Positions 34,231 through 46,691 of a stretch of 64,000 bases of DNA are shown here, piece by piece (position 1 is the stretch's first letter; each line of letters starts with the position of its first letter). The notes under the pieces were generated by a model. It was not told the DNA's origin. It worked only from the letters and a program-made list of their open reading frames with translations, and did not search any database. This DNA is from Nemertoderma westbladi (taxonomy: Eukaryota; Xenacoelomorpha; Nemertodermatida; Nemertodermatidae), in contig JAUCBJ010007322.1 of the NCBI GenBank assembly GCA_032718475.1, forward strand, positions 22,514-86,513. Direction: 5' to 3'. The position numbers and the translations under genes were made by a program.

Positions 34231-37200
34231 TACAAGAATGGGTTTGTAGGGGTTGGGCTTGGGTTGGGGTTGGGTTGGGGTTGTAGGGTAGAAGAATGGA
34301 TTTGTAGGCGTTGGGGTTGGGTAGGGGTTGTAGGGTAGAAGATTGGGTTTGTAGGGGTTGGGGTTGGTTTGAGCTTGTAGAGTAGAAGAATGGGTTTGTA
34401 GGGGTTGGGGTTGGGGTTGGATTGGGGTTGTAGGGTAGAAAATGGGTTGGATTGGAGTTGTAGAGTAGAAAATGGGTTTGTAGGGGTTGGGGTTGGGGTT
34501 GCGTTGGGGTTTGTAGGGTAGAAGATTGGGTTTGTAGGGGTTGGGATTGGGTTGGGGTTGTAGGGAAAAAGACTGGGTTTGTGGGGGTTGGGGTTGGGGT
34601 TGAAGGGGTTGTGGTTGGGGTTGTAGGGTAGAAGAATGGATTTGTAGGGTTTGGGGTTTGTAGGGTAGAAGAGTGAATTTGTAGGGGTTGGGGTTGGGTT
34701 TGGGTTGGGATTGTAGGGTAGAAGAATGGGTTTGTAGGGGTTGGGGTTGGGGTTGGATTGGGGTTGTAGGGCAGAAAATGGGTTGGATTGGGGTTGTAGG
34801 GTAGAAGAATGGATTTGTAGGGTTTGGGGTTTGTAGGGTAGAAGAGTGAATTTGTAGGGGTTGGGGTTGTAGGGTAGAAGAATGGATTTGTAGGGGTTGG
34901 GGTTGGGTTTGGGGTTGTAGGGTAGAAGAATGGGTTTGTATTGGTAGTGGTTGGGATTGTATTGTAGAAGAATGGATTTGTAGGGGTTGGGGTTGGGTTT
35001 GGGGTTGCAGGGTAGAAGAATGGGTTTGTAGGGGTTGGGTTTGGGTTGGGATCGTAGGGTAGAAGAATGGATTTGTAGGGGTTGGGGTTGGGTTAGGGGT
35101 TGAAGGGTAGAAGAATGGGTTTGCGTGGTTTGGGGTTGGGTTGGGGTTGTAGGGTAGAAGAATAGGTTTGTAGGGGTTGGGGTTGTAGGGTAGAAGAATG
35201 TGTTTGTATGGGTTGGGGTTGGGTTGGGGTTGTAGGGTAGAATATGGGTTGTAGGTTGGGGTTGTAGGGTAGAAGAATGGGTTTGTAGGGGTTGGGGTTG
35301 GGGTTGTAGGGTAGAAGAATGGATTTGTAGGGGTTGGGTTTGGGTTGTAGGGTAGAAGAATGGGTTTGTAGGGGTTGGGGTTGTAGGGTAGAAGAATGGG
35401 TTTGTATGGGTTGGGGTTGGGTTGGGGTTGTAGGGTAGAAGAATGGGTTTGTATGGGTTGGGGTTGGGTTGGGGTTGTAGGGTGGAAGAATGGGTTTGTA
35501 GGGGTTGGGGTTGTAGGGTAGAAGAACGGGTTTGTATGGGTTGGGGTTGGTTGGGGTTGTAGGGTAGAAGAATGGGTTTGTAGGGGTTGGTGTTTGTAGG
35601 GTAGAAGAATGGTTTGTAGGGGTTGGGGTTGGGTTGGGGTTGTAGGGTAGAAGAATGGGTTTGGAGGGGTTGTGGTTGGGGTTGTAGGGTAGAAGAATGG
35701 ATTTGTAGGGTTTGGGTGTTTGTAGGGTAGAAGAGTGAATTTGTAGGGGTTGGGGTTGGGATTGTAGGGTAGAAGAATGGGTTTGTATGGGTTGGGGTTG
35801 GGTTGGGGTTTGTAGGGTAGAAGAATGAGTTTGTAGGGGTTGGGGTTGGGTTGGGGTTTTAGGGTAGAAGAATGGGTTTGAAGGGGTTGGGGTTAGGTTG
35901 GGTTTGTAGGGTAGAAGAATGGGATTGTAGGGTTTGGGGTTGGGGTTTGTAGGGTACAAGAATGGGTTTGTAGGGGTTGGGCTTGGGTTGGGGTTGGGTT
36001 GGGGTTGTAGGGTAGAAGAATGGATTTGTAGGCGTTGGGGTTGGGTAGGGGTTGTAGGGTAAGAAGATTGTGTTTGTAGGGGTTGGGGTTGGTTTGAGCT
36101 TGTAGAGTAGAAGAATGGGTTTGTAGGGGTTGGGGTTGGGGTTGGATTGGGGTTGTAGGGTAGAAAATGGGTTGGATTGGAGTTGTAGAGTAGAAAATGG
36201 GTTTGTAGGGGTTGGGGTTGGGGTTGGGTTGGGGTTTGTAGGGTAGAAGATTGGGTTTGTAGGGGTTGGGATTGGGTTGGGGTTGTAGGGAAAAAGACTG
36301 GGTTTGTGGGGGTTTGGGGTTGAGGTTGGGTTGGGGTTGTAGGGTAGAAGAATGGATTTGTAGGGTTTGGGGTTTGTAGGGTAGAAGAGTGAATTTGTAG
36401 GGGTTGGGGTTGGGTTTGGGTTGGGATTGTAGGGTAGAAGAATGGGTTTGTAGGGGTTGGGGTTGGGGTTGGATTGGGGTTGTAGTGTAGAAAATGGGTT
36501 GGATTGGGGTTTTAGGGTAGAAGAATGGATTTGTAGGGTTTGGGGTTTGTAGGGTAGAAGAGTGAGTTTGTAGGGGTTGGGGTTGTAGGGTAGAAGAATG
36601 GATTTGTATGGGTTGGGGTTGGGTTTGGGGTTGTAGGGCAGAAGAATGGGTTTGTATTGGTAGTGGTTGGGATTGTATTGTAGAAGAATGGATTTGTAGG
36701 GGTTGGGGTTGTGGTTGTAGGGTAGAAGAATGGGTTTGTAGGGGTTGGGGTTGAGGGTAGAAGAATGGGTTTGTATGGGTTGGGGTTGGGTTGGGGTTGT
36801 AGGGTAGAAGAATGGGTTTGTATGGGTTGGGGTTGGGTTGGGGTTGTAGGGTAGAAGAATGGGTTTGTAGGGGTTGGGGTTGTGGGTAGGCTGGTTTGTA
36901 GGGTTGATGGGTTTGAGAGGGGTTGGGGGTTGTAGGGTAGAAGAATGGGTTTGTAGGGGTTGGGGTTGGTGGGGTTGTAGGGTAGAAGAATGGGTTTGGA
37001 GGGGTTGGGTTGGGGTTGTAGGGTAGAAGAATGGGTTTGTAGGGTTTGGGTTGGGGTTGTAGGGTACAAGAATGGGTTTGTAGGGGTTGGGGTTGGGTTG
37101 GGGTTGGGTTGGGGTTGTAGGGTAGAAGAATGGAGTTTGTAGGGGTTGGGTTTGGGTTGGGGTTTTAGGGTAGAAGAATGGGTTTGAAGGGGTTGGGGTT

Positions 37201-40200
37201 AGGTTGGGGTTGTAGGGTAGAAGAATGGGATTGTAGGGTTTGGGGTTGGGGTTTGTAGGGTACAAGAATGGGTTTGTAGGGGTTGGGCTTGGGTTGGGGT
37301 TGGGTTGGGGTTGTAGGGTAGAAGAATGGATTTGTAGGCGTTGGGGTTGGGTAGGGGTTGTAGGGTAAGAAGATTGTGTTTGTAGGGGTTGGGGTTGGTT
37401 TGAGCTTGTAGAGTAGAAGAATGGGTTTGTAGGGGTTGGGGTTGGGGTTGGATTGGGGTTGTAGGGTAGAAAATGGGTTGGATTGGAGTTGTAGAGTAGA
37501 AAATGGGTTTGTAGGGGTTGGGGTTGGGTTGGGGTTTGTAGGGTAGAAGATTGGGTTTGTAGGGGTTGGGATTGGGTTGGGGTTGTAGGGAAAAAGACTG
37601 GGTTTGTGGGGGTTGGGGTTGGGGTTGAAGGGGTTGTGGTTGGGGTTGTAGGGTAGAAGAATGGATTTGTAGGGTTTGGGGTTTGTAGGGTAGAAGAGTG
37701 AATTTGTAGGGGTTGGGGTTGGGTTTGGGTTGGGATTGTAGGGTAGAAGAATGGGTTTGTAGGGGTTGGGGTTGGGGTTGGATTGGGGTTGTAGGGTAGA
37801 AAATGGGTTGGATTGGGGTTCTAGGGTAGAAGAATGGATTTGTAGGGTTTGGGGTTTGTAGGGTAGAAGAGTGAATTTGTAGGGGTTGGGGTTGTAGGGT
37901 AGAAGAATGGATTTGTAGGGTTGGGGTTGGGTTTGGGGTTGTAGGGTAGAAGAATGGGTTTGTATTGGTAGTGGTTGGGATTGTATTGTAGAAGAATGGA
38001 TTTGTAGGGGTTGGGGTTGGGTTTGGGGTTGCAGGGTAGAAGAATGGGTTTGTAGGGGTTGGGTTTGGGTTGGGATCGTAGGGTAGAAGAATGGATTTGT
38101 AGGGGTTGGGGTTGGGTTTGGGGTTGAAGGGTAGAAGAATGGGTTTGCGGGGTTTGGGGTTGGGTTGGGGTTGTAGGGTAGAAGAATAGGTTTGTAGGGG
38201 TTGGGGTTGTAGGGTAGAAGAATGTGTTTGTATGGGTTGGGGTTGGGTTGGGGTTGTAGGGTAGAAGAATGAGTTTGGAGGGGTTGTGGTTGGGGTTGTT
38301 GGGTAGAAGACCGGGTTTCTATGGGTTGGGGTTGGGATTGTAGGGTAGAAGAATGGATTTGTAGGGGTTGGGGTTGTAGGGTAGAAGAATGTGTTTGAAG
38401 GTGTTGTGGTTGGGATTGGGGTTGTAGGGTAGAAGAATGGGTTTGTATGGGTTGGGGTTGGGTTGTGGTTGTAGGGTAGAAGAATGGGTTTGTAGGGGTT
38501 GGGATTGAGGTTGTTGGTTAGAAAATGGGTTTGTAGGGGTTGGGGTTGGGGTTGTAGGGGTTGGGGTTGGGTTGGGGTTGTAGGGTAGAAGAATGGGTTT
38601 GAAGGGGTTGTGGTTGGGGTTGTAGGGTAGAAGAATGGATTTGTAGGGTTTGGGGTTTGTAGGGTAGAAGAGTGAATTTGTAGGGGCTGGGGTTGGGATT
38701 GTAGGGTAGAAGAATGGATTTGTAGGGTTTGGGGTTGGGGTTTGTAGGGTAGAAGAATGAGTTTGTAGGGGTTGGGGTTGGGTTGTGCTTGTAGGGTAGA
38801 ATAATGGGTTTGTACGGGTTGAGGTTGGGTTGGGTTTGTAGGGTAGATAATTGGTTTGTAGGGGTTGGGGTTTGTAGGGTAGAAGAATGGGTTTGAAGGG
38901 GTTGGGGTTGGGTTGGGGTTGTAGGGTAGAATAATGTGTTTGTAGGGGTTGGGTTGGGGCTGTAGGGAAGAAGAATGGGTTTGAAGGGGTTGGGGTTGTA
39001 GGGTAGAAGAATGGGTTTGTAGGGTTTGTGGTTGGGGTTTGTAGGGTACAAGAATGGGTTTTTAGGGCTTGGGGTTGGGTTGGGGTTGGGTTGGGTGTTG
39101 TAGGGTAGAAGAATGGATTTGTAGGGATTGGGGTGGGTTGGGGTTGTAGGGTAGAAGAATGGGTTTGAAGGGGTTGGGGTTAGGTTGGGGTTGTAGGGTA
39201 GAAGAATGGGTTTGTAGGGTTTGGGGTTGGTGTTTGTAGGGTACAAGAATGGGTTTGTAGGGTTTGGGGTTGGGTTGGGGTTGGGTTGGGGATGTAGGGT
39301 AGAAGAATGGATTTGTAGGGGTTGGGTTGGGGTTGTAGGGTAGAAGAATGAGTTTGTAGGGGTTGGGGTTGGTCTTGGGGTTGTAGGGTAGGAGAATGGG
39401 TTTGTAGGGTTTGGGGTTGGGGTTTGTAGGGTACAAGAATGGGTTTGTAGGGGTTGGGTTGGGTTGGGGTTGGGTTGGGTTGGGGTTGGGTTGGGGTTGG
39501 GTTGGGGTTGTAGGGTAGAAGAATGGATTTGTAGGGGTTGGGGTTGGGTTGGGTTTGTAGGGTAGAAGAATGAGTTTGTAGGGGTTGGGGTTGGGTTGGT
39601 GTTGTAGGGTAGAATAATGGGTTTGTACGGGTTGAGGTTGGGTTGGGGTTGTAGGGTAGAAAATGGGTTTGTAGGGGTTGGGGTTTGTAGGGTAGAAGAA
39701 TGGGTTTGAAGGGGTTGGGGTTGTAGGGTAGAATAATGTGTTTGTAGGGGTTGGGTTGGGGTTGTAGGGAAGAAGACTGGGTTTGAAGGGGTTGGGGTTG
39801 TAGGGTAGAAGAATGGGTTTGTAGGGTTTGTGGTTGGGGTTTGTAGGGTACAAGAATGGGTTTGTAGGGGTTGGGGTTGGGTTGGGGTTGTAGGGTAGAA
39901 GAATGGATTTGTAGGGGTTGGGGTTGGGTTGGGGTTGTAGGGTAGATGAATGGGTTTCAAGGGGTTGGGGTTGGGTTGGGGTTGTAGGGTAGAATAATGT
40001 GTTTGTAGGGGTTGGGTTGGGGCTGTAGGGAAGAAGAATGGGTTTGAAGGGGTTGGGGTTGTAGGGTAGAAGAATGGGTTTGTAGGGTTTGTGGTTGGGG
40101 TTTGTAGGGTACAAGAATGGGTTTTTAGGGCTTGGGGTTGGGTTGGGGTTGGGTTGGGGTTTGTAGGGTAGAAGAATGGATTTGTAGGGATTGGGGTGGG

Positions 40201-43200
40201 TTGGGGTTGTAGGGTAGAAGAATGGGTTTGAAGGGGTTGGGGTTAGGTTGGGGTTGTAGGGTAGAAGAATGGGTTTGTAGGGTTTGGGGTTGGTGTTTGT
40301 AGGGTACAAGAATGGGTTTGTAGGGTTTGGGGTTGGGTTGGGGTTGGGTTGGGGATGTAGGGTAGAAGAATGGATTTGTAGGGGTTGGGGTTGGTGTTGG
40401 GGTTGTAGGGTAGAAGAATGGGTTTGTAGGGGTTGGGGTTGGGTTTGTAGGGTACAAGAATGGGTTTGTAGGGTTTGGGGTTGGGTTGGGGTTGGGTTGG
40501 GGATGTAGGGTAGAAGAATGGATTTGTAGGGGTTGGGGTTGGGTTGGGGTTGTAGGGTAGGAGAATGGGTTTGTAGGGTTTGGGGTTGGGGTTTGTAGGG
40601 TACAAGAATGGGTTTGTAGGGGTTGGGTTGGGTTGGGGTTGGGTTGGGGTTGGGGTTGGGTTGGGGTTTTAGGGTAGAAGAATGGATTTATAGGGGTTGG
40701 GGTTGGGTTGGGTTTGTAGGGTAGAAGAATGAGTTTGAAGGGGTTGGGGTTGGGTTGGTGTTGTAGGGTAGAATAATGGGTTTGTACGGGTTGAGGTTGG
40801 GTTGGGGTTGTAGGGTAGAAAATGGGTTTGTAGGGGTTGGGGTTTGTAGGGTAGAAGAATGGGTTTGAAGGGGTTGGGGTTGTAGGGTAGAATAATGTGT
40901 TTGTAGGGGTTGGGTTGGGGTTGTAGGGAAGAAGAATGGGTTTGAAGGGGTTGGGGTTGTAGGGTAGAATAATGTGTTTGTAGGGGTTGGGTTGGGGTTG
41001 TAGGGAAGAAGACTGGGTTTGAAGGGGTTGGTGTTGTAGGGTAGAAGAATGGGTTTGTAGGGTTTGTGGTTGGGGTTTGTAGGGTACAAGAATGGGTTTG
41101 TAGGGGTTGGGGTTGGGTTGGGGTTGTAGGGTAGAAGAATGGATTTGTAGGGGTTGGGGTTGGGTTGGGGTTGTAGGGTAGATGAATGGGTTTCAAGGGG
41201 TTGGGGTTGGGTTGGGGTTGTAGGGTAGAATAATGTGTTTGTAGGGGTTGGGTTGGGGCTGTAGGGAAGAAGAATGGGTTTGAAGGGGTTGGGGTTGTAG
41301 GGTAGAAGAATGGGTTTGTAGGGTTTGTGGTTAGGTTGGGGTTGGGTTGGGGTTGTAGGGTAGAAGAATGGATTTGTAGTGGTTGGGGTTGGGTTGGGGT
41401 TGTAGGGTAGAAGAATGAGTTTGTATTGGTTGGGGTTGGTCTTGTGGTTGTAAGGTAGAAGAATGGGTTTGTAGGGGTTGGGGTTGGGGTTGTAGGGAAG
41501 AAGAATGGGTTTGTTGGGGTTGGGGTTGGGTTGGGGTTTGTAGGGTAGAAGATTGGGTTTGTAGGGGTTGGGGTTGGGTTGGGGTTGTAGGGTAGAAGAA
41601 TGGGTTTGAAGGGGTTGGGGTTTGTAGGGTAGTAGAGTGAATTTGTAGGGGTTGGGGTTGGGATTGTAGGGTAGAAGAATGGGTTTGTAGGGGTTGGGGT
41701 TGGGGTTGTAAGGTAGAAGAATGAGTTTTTAGGGGTTGGGGTTGGGTTGGGGTTGTAGGGTAGAATAATGGGTTTGTATGGGTTGAGGTTGGGTTGGGGT
41801 TGTAGGGTAGGAAATGGGTTTGTAGGGGTTGGGGTTTGTAGGGTAGAAGAATGGGTTTGTAGGTGTTGGGGTTGGGTTGGGGTTGTAGGGTAGAAGAATG
41901 GGTTTGAAGGGGTTGGATTGGGTTGGGGTGGTAGGGTAGAATAATGCGTTTGTAGGGGTTGGGTTGGGGCTGTAGGGTAGAAGAATGGGTTTGAAGGGGT
42001 TGTGGTAGGGGTTGTAGGGTAGAAGAATGGATTTGTAGGGTTTGGGGTTTGTAGGGTAGAAGAGTGAATTTGTAGGGGTTGGGGTTGGGATTGTAGGGTA
42101 GAAGAATGGGTTTGTAGGGGTTGGGGTTGGGGTTGTAAGGTAGAAGAATGAGTTTTTAGGGGTTGGGGTTGGGTTGGGGTTGTAGGGTAGAATAATGGGT
42201 TTGTATGGGTTGAGGTTGGGTTGGGGTTGTAGGGTAGGAATGGGTTTGTAGGGGTTGGGGTTTGTAGGGTAGAAGAATGGGTTTGTAGGTGTTGGGGTTG
42301 GGTTGGGTTGGGGTTGTAGGGTAGAATAATGTGTTTGTAGGGGTTGGGTGGGGCTGTAGGGAAGAAGAATGGGTTTGAAGGGGTTGGGGTTGTAGGGTAG
42401 AAGAATGGGTTTGAAGGGGTTGGGGTTGGGTTGGGTTGGGGTTGTAGGGTAGAATAATGTGTTTGTAGGGGTTGGGTGGGGCTGTAGGGAAGAAGAATGG
42501 GTTTGAAGGGGTTGGGGTTGTAGGGTAGAAGAATGGGTTTGTAGGGTTTGTGTTTGGGGTTTGTAGGGTACAAGAATGGGTTTGTAGGGGTTGGGGTTGG
42601 GTTGGGGTTGTAGGGTAGAAGAATGGGTTTGAAGGGGTTGGGGTTAGGTTGGGGTTGTAGGGTAGAAGAATGGGTTTGTAGGGTTTGGGGTTGGGGTTTG
42701 TAGGGTACAAGAATGGGTTTGTAGGGTTTGGGTTGGGTTGGGGTTGGGTTGGGTTGGGGTTGTAGGGTAGAAAAATGGATTTGTCGGGGTTGGGGTTGGG
42801 TTGGGTTTGTAGGGTAGAAGAATGAGTTTGTAGGGGTTGGCGTTGGGTTGGGGTTGTAGGGTAGAATAATGGGTTTGTACGGGTTGAGGTTGGGTTGGGG
42901 TTGTAGGGTAGAAAATGGGTTTGTAGGGGTTGGGGTTTGTAGGGTAGAAGAATGGGTTTGAAGGGGTTGGGGTTGGGTTGGGGTTGTAGGGTAGAATAAT
43001 GTGTTTGTAGGGGTTGGGTTGGGGTTGTAGGGAAGATGAATGGGTTTGAAGGGGTTGGGGTTGTAGGGTAGAAGAATGGGTTTGTAGGGTACAAGAATGG
43101 GTTTGTAGGGGTTGGGGTTGGGTTGGGGTTGGGTTGGGGTTGGGTTGGGTTTGGGTTGGGGTTGTAGGGTAGAAGAATGGATTTGTAGGGATTGGGGTTG

Positions 43201-43600
43201 GGTTGGGGTTGTAGGGTAGAAGGATGGGTTTGATGGGGTTGGGGTTAGGTTGGGGTTGTAGGGTAGAAGAATGGGTTTGTAGGGGTTGGGGTTTTGTTGG
43301 GATTGTAGTGTATAAGAATGGGTTTGAAGGGGTTGGGGTTTTTGTAGGGTACAAGAATGGGTTTGCAGGGGTTGGGGTTGGGTTGGGGTTGTAGGGTAGA
43401 AGATTGGGTTTGTAGGGGTTGGGGTTAGTTTGGGGTTGTAGGGTAGAAGAATGGGTTTGTAGGGGTTGGGGTTGGGGTTGTGGGGTAGAAGAATGGGTTT
43501 GGAGGGGTTGTGTTTGGGGTTGCAGGGTAGAAGACAGGGTTTCTATGGGTTGGGGTTTGGGTTGTAGGGTAGAAGAATGGGTTTGAAGGGGTTGGGTTTG
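34230..43600. repeat. Satellite section with about 0.9-1.7-kb repeated blocks
   Basis: A marker with TTGGGCTTGGG followed by GTAGGCGTTGGGG recurs near 34250, 35980 and 37285 (offsets about 1.7 and 1.3 kb). From about 38.8 to 43.4 kb, blocks of about 1 kb recur that contain TACGGGTTGAGG, TAGGGAAGAAGA and AATAATGTGTTTG variants. Borders are approximate. This section also contains the most irregular units, such as a GGTAGGCTGGTTTG interruption near 36895. Confidence 0.7.
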
Positions 43601-46388
43601 GGTTGGGGTTGTAGGGTAGAAGAATGGATTTGTAGGGGCTGGGTTGGGTTTGTAGGGTACAAGAATGGGTTTGTAGGGGTTGGGTTTGGGTTGGGGTTGT
43701 AGGGTAGAAGAATGGGTTTGTAGGGGTTGGGGTTGGGTTGGGGTTGTAGGGTAGAAGAATGGGTTTGTAGGGGTTGGGTTGGGGTTTGTAGGGTACAAGA
43801 ATGGGTTTGTAGGGGTTGGGGTTGGGTTGGGGTTGTAGGGTAGAAGAATGGGTTTGTAGGGGTTGGGATTGGGGTTGTAGGGTAGAAGAATGGGTTTGTA
43901 GGGGTTGGGTTGGGGTTTGTAGGGTACAAGAATGGGTTTGTAGGGGTTGGGGTTGTAGGGTAGAAGAATGGGTTTGTAGGGGTTGGGTTGGGGTTTGTAG
44001 GGTACAAGAATGGGTTTGTAGGGGTTGGGGTTGGGTTGGGGTTGTAGGGTAGAAGAATGGGTTTGTAGGGGTTGGGTTGGGGTTTGTAGGGTACAAGAAT
44101 GGGTTTGTAGGGGTTGGGGTTGGGGTTGGGTTGGGGTTGTAGGGTAGAAGAATGGGTTTGTAGGGGTTGGGTTGGGGTTTGTGGGGTACAAGAATGGGTT
44201 TGTAGGGGTTGGGGTTGGGTTGGGGTTTGTAGGGTACAAGAATGGGTTTGTAGGGGTTGGGGTTGGGGTTGGGTTGGGGTTGTAGGGTAGAAGAATGGGT
44301 TTGTAGGGGTTGGGTTGGGGTTTGTGGGGTACAAGAATGGGTTTGTAGGGGTTGGGGTTGGGTTGGGGTTGCAGGGTAGAAGAATGGGTTTGTAGGGGTT
44401 GGGTTGGGGTTTGTAGGGTACAAGAATGGGTTTGTAGGGGTTGGGGTTGGGTTGGGGTTGTAGGGTAGAAGAATGGGTTTGTAGGGGTTGGGTTGGGGTT
44501 TGTAGGGTACAAGAATGGGTTTGTAGGGGTTGGGGTTGGGTTGGGGTTGTAGGGTAGAATAATGGGTTTGTAGGGGTTGGGATTGGGGTTGTAGGGTAGA
44601 AGAATGGGTTTGTAGGGGTTGGGTTGGGGTTTGTAGGGTAGAAGAATGGGTTTGTAGGGGTTGGGGGTTGTAGGGTAGAAGAATGGGTTTGTAGGGGTTG
44701 GGTTGGGGTTGTAGGGTAGAAGAATGGGTTTGTAGGGTTTGGGTTGGGGTTTGTAGGGTAGAAGAATGGGTTTGTAGGGGTTGGGTTGGGGTTTGTAGGG
44801 TACAAGAATGGGTTTGTAGGGGTTGGGTTGGGGTTTGTAGGGTACAAGAATGGGTTTGTAGGGGTTGGGGTTGTAGGGTAGAAGAATGGGTTTGTAGGGG
44901 TTGGGGTTGGGGTTGTAGGGTAGAAGAATGGGTTTGTAGGGGTTGGGTTGGGGTTTGTAGGGTACAAGAATGGGTTTGTAGGGGTTGGGGTTGGGTTGGG
45001 GTTGTAGGGTAGAATAATGGGTTTGTAGGGGTTGGGATTGGGGTTGTAGGGTAGAAGAATGGGTTTGTAGGGGTAGGGTTGGGGTTTGTAGGGTAGAAGA
45101 ATGGGTTTGTAGGGGTTGGGGGTTGTAGGGTAGAAGAATGGGTTTGTAGGGGTTGGGTTGGGGTTGTAGGGTAGAAGAATGGGTTTGTAGGGGTTGGGTT
45201 GGGGTTTGTAGGGTAGAAGAATGGGTTTGTAGGGGTTGGGATTGGGGTTGTAGGGTAGAAGAATGGGTTTGTAGGGGTTGGGTTGGGGTTTGTAGGGTAC
45301 AAGAATGGGTTTGTAGGGGTTGGGGTTGTAGGGTAGAAGAATGGGTTTGTAGGGGTTGGGTTGGGGTTTGTAGGGTACAAGAATGGGTTTGTAGGGGTTG
45401 GGGTTGGGTTGGGGTTGTAGGGTAGAAGAATGGGTTTGTAGGGGTTGGGTTGGGGTTTGTAGGGTACAAGAATGGGTTTGTAGGGGTTGGGATTGGGGTT
45501 GGGTTGGGGTTGTAGGGTAGAAGAATGGGTTTGTAGGGGTTGGGTTGGGGTTTGTGGGGTACAAGAATGGGTTTGTAGGGGTTGGGGTTGGGTTGGGGTT
45601 TGTAGGGTACAAGAATGGGTTTGTAGGGGTTGGGGTTGGGGTTGGGTTGGGGTTGTAGGGTAGAAGAATGGGTTTGTAGGGGTTGGGTTGGGGTTTGTGG
45701 GGTACAAGAATGGGTTTGTAGGGGTTGGGGTTGGGTTGGGGTTGCAGGGTAGAAGAATGGGTTTGTAGGGGTTGGGTTGGGGTTTGTAGGGTACAAGAAT
45801 GGGTTTGTAGGGGTTGGGGTTGGGTTGGGGTTGTAGGGTAGAAGAATGGGTTTGTAGGGGTTGGGTTGGGGTTTGTAGGGTACAAGAATGGGTTTGTAGG
45901 GGTTGGGGTTGGGTTGGGGTTGTAGGGTAGAATAATGGGTTTGTAGGGGTTGGGATTGGGGTTGTAGGGTAGAAGAATGGGTTTGTAGGGGTTGGGTTGG
46001 GGTTTGTAGGGTAGAAGAATGGTTTTGTAGGGGTTGGGGGTTGTAGGGTAGAAGAATGGGTTTGTAGGGGTTGGGTTGGGGTTGTAGGGTAGAAGAATGG
46101 GTTTGTAGGGGTTGGGTTGGGGTTTGTAGGGTAGAAGAATGGGTTTGTAGGGGTTGGGTTGGGGTTTGTAGGGTACAAGAATGGGTTTGTAGGGGTTGGG
46201 TTGGGGTTTGTAGGGTACAAGAATGGGTTTGTAGGGGTTGGGGTTGTAGGGTAGAAGAATGGGTTTGTAGGGGTTGGGGTTGGGGTTGTAGGGTAGAAGA
46301 ATGGGTTTGTAGGGGTTGGGTTGGGGTTTGTAGGGTACAATAATGGGTTTGTAGGGGTTGGGGGTTGTAGGGTAGAAGAATGGGTTTT
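43600..46388. repeat. Most homogeneous end of the satellite, 42 + 47-bp dimers
   Basis: Here 47-bp units ending TAGAAGAAT alternate with 42-bp units ending TACAAGAAT, giving an 89-bp dimer, and divergence between units is visibly lower than elsewhere. A block of about 1.37 kb starting near 44100 recurs starting near 45475. The array then stops abruptly at GGGTTTTACCCC (about 46388), entering unrelated AT-rich DNA. Higher homogeneity at this end suggests the most recent expansion or gene conversion happened here. Confidence 0.78.
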
Positions 46389-46691
46389 ACCCCAGAGTTG
46401 AATGCCATATAATAAATCCCCTAACGGCATATTGGAGAACAGCAGACTAGTCATAGGCGTCTCCAAAGAAGCAGCGTACGTTATTACTTTTTTAATCACT
46501 ATTATTATTTGTTTATATAATCTATATCATATAACATTGTACAGAATAATCAATAAAATAATTAATAATTCAAAGAAAATAAAATATGAAAATATGAAAA
46601 ATAAGAAATATGAAAAATGCAAATAAGGTACCACAATGCTGAGATATACACAAATATAATAATTATTAACACCTGTAATTGATGAATTTTA
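46389..46691. other. Unique AT-rich flank of the satellite; nothing recognised
   Basis: About 300 bases of non-repetitive, AT-rich sequence between the satellite edge and the SINE. Two long minus-strand frames that enter the satellite start here (ATGs at 46499 and 46408). The non-repeat part is at most about 40 codons and resembles no known domain. No relation to the left flank of the array (before 6457) was visible. Confidence 0.5.

Larger units (their letters stand above)
7581..46388. repeat. 38.8-kb G/T-rich, telomere-like satellite array
   Basis: The unit is typically 47 bp: it starts GAATGGGTTTGTAGGGG, has alternating TTGGGG and TTGGG blocks, and ends TTGTAGGGTAGAA. Common variants lack one or more TTGGG blocks (about 30-42 bp), have TTTGAAGGGG for TTTGTAGGGG, or TACAAG for TAGAAG. 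The plus strand consists almost only of G, T and A; C appears mainly in TACAAG, TTGCAGGG and TTGCATT variants. Closely spaced runs of three or four G give high G-quadruplex potential throughout. Because 47 is 2 modulo 3, any minus frame cycles through three proline-rich peptides (NPYKPILLPYNP, TNPFFYPTTPT, LQTHSSTLQP) every 141 bp, so very long stop-free frames arise without selection. Ordering is nested: unit variants, sub-kilobase blocks, then 1.3-, 4.2- and 6.3-kb repeats. No genes are called inside. Confidence 0.95.

Noticed and set aside
7581-46388. A true chromosome end or functional telomere
   Set aside because: The units are 30-47-bp composites rather than a simple short telomeric repeat, and unique DNA lies on both sides, so this is an internal satellite.
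43600-46388. CRISPR array
   Set aside because: Regular spacing comes from a satellite; there are no unique spacers, and the surroundings are those of an animal genome.
7478-46499. Dozens of minus-strand proline-rich and plus-strand GWGCRVEEWVCRGW frames in the array
   Set aside because: They are translations of the satellite in all phases, overlap each other, and follow from the 47-bp unit and base bias. No unique domain or consistent frame supports a protein.
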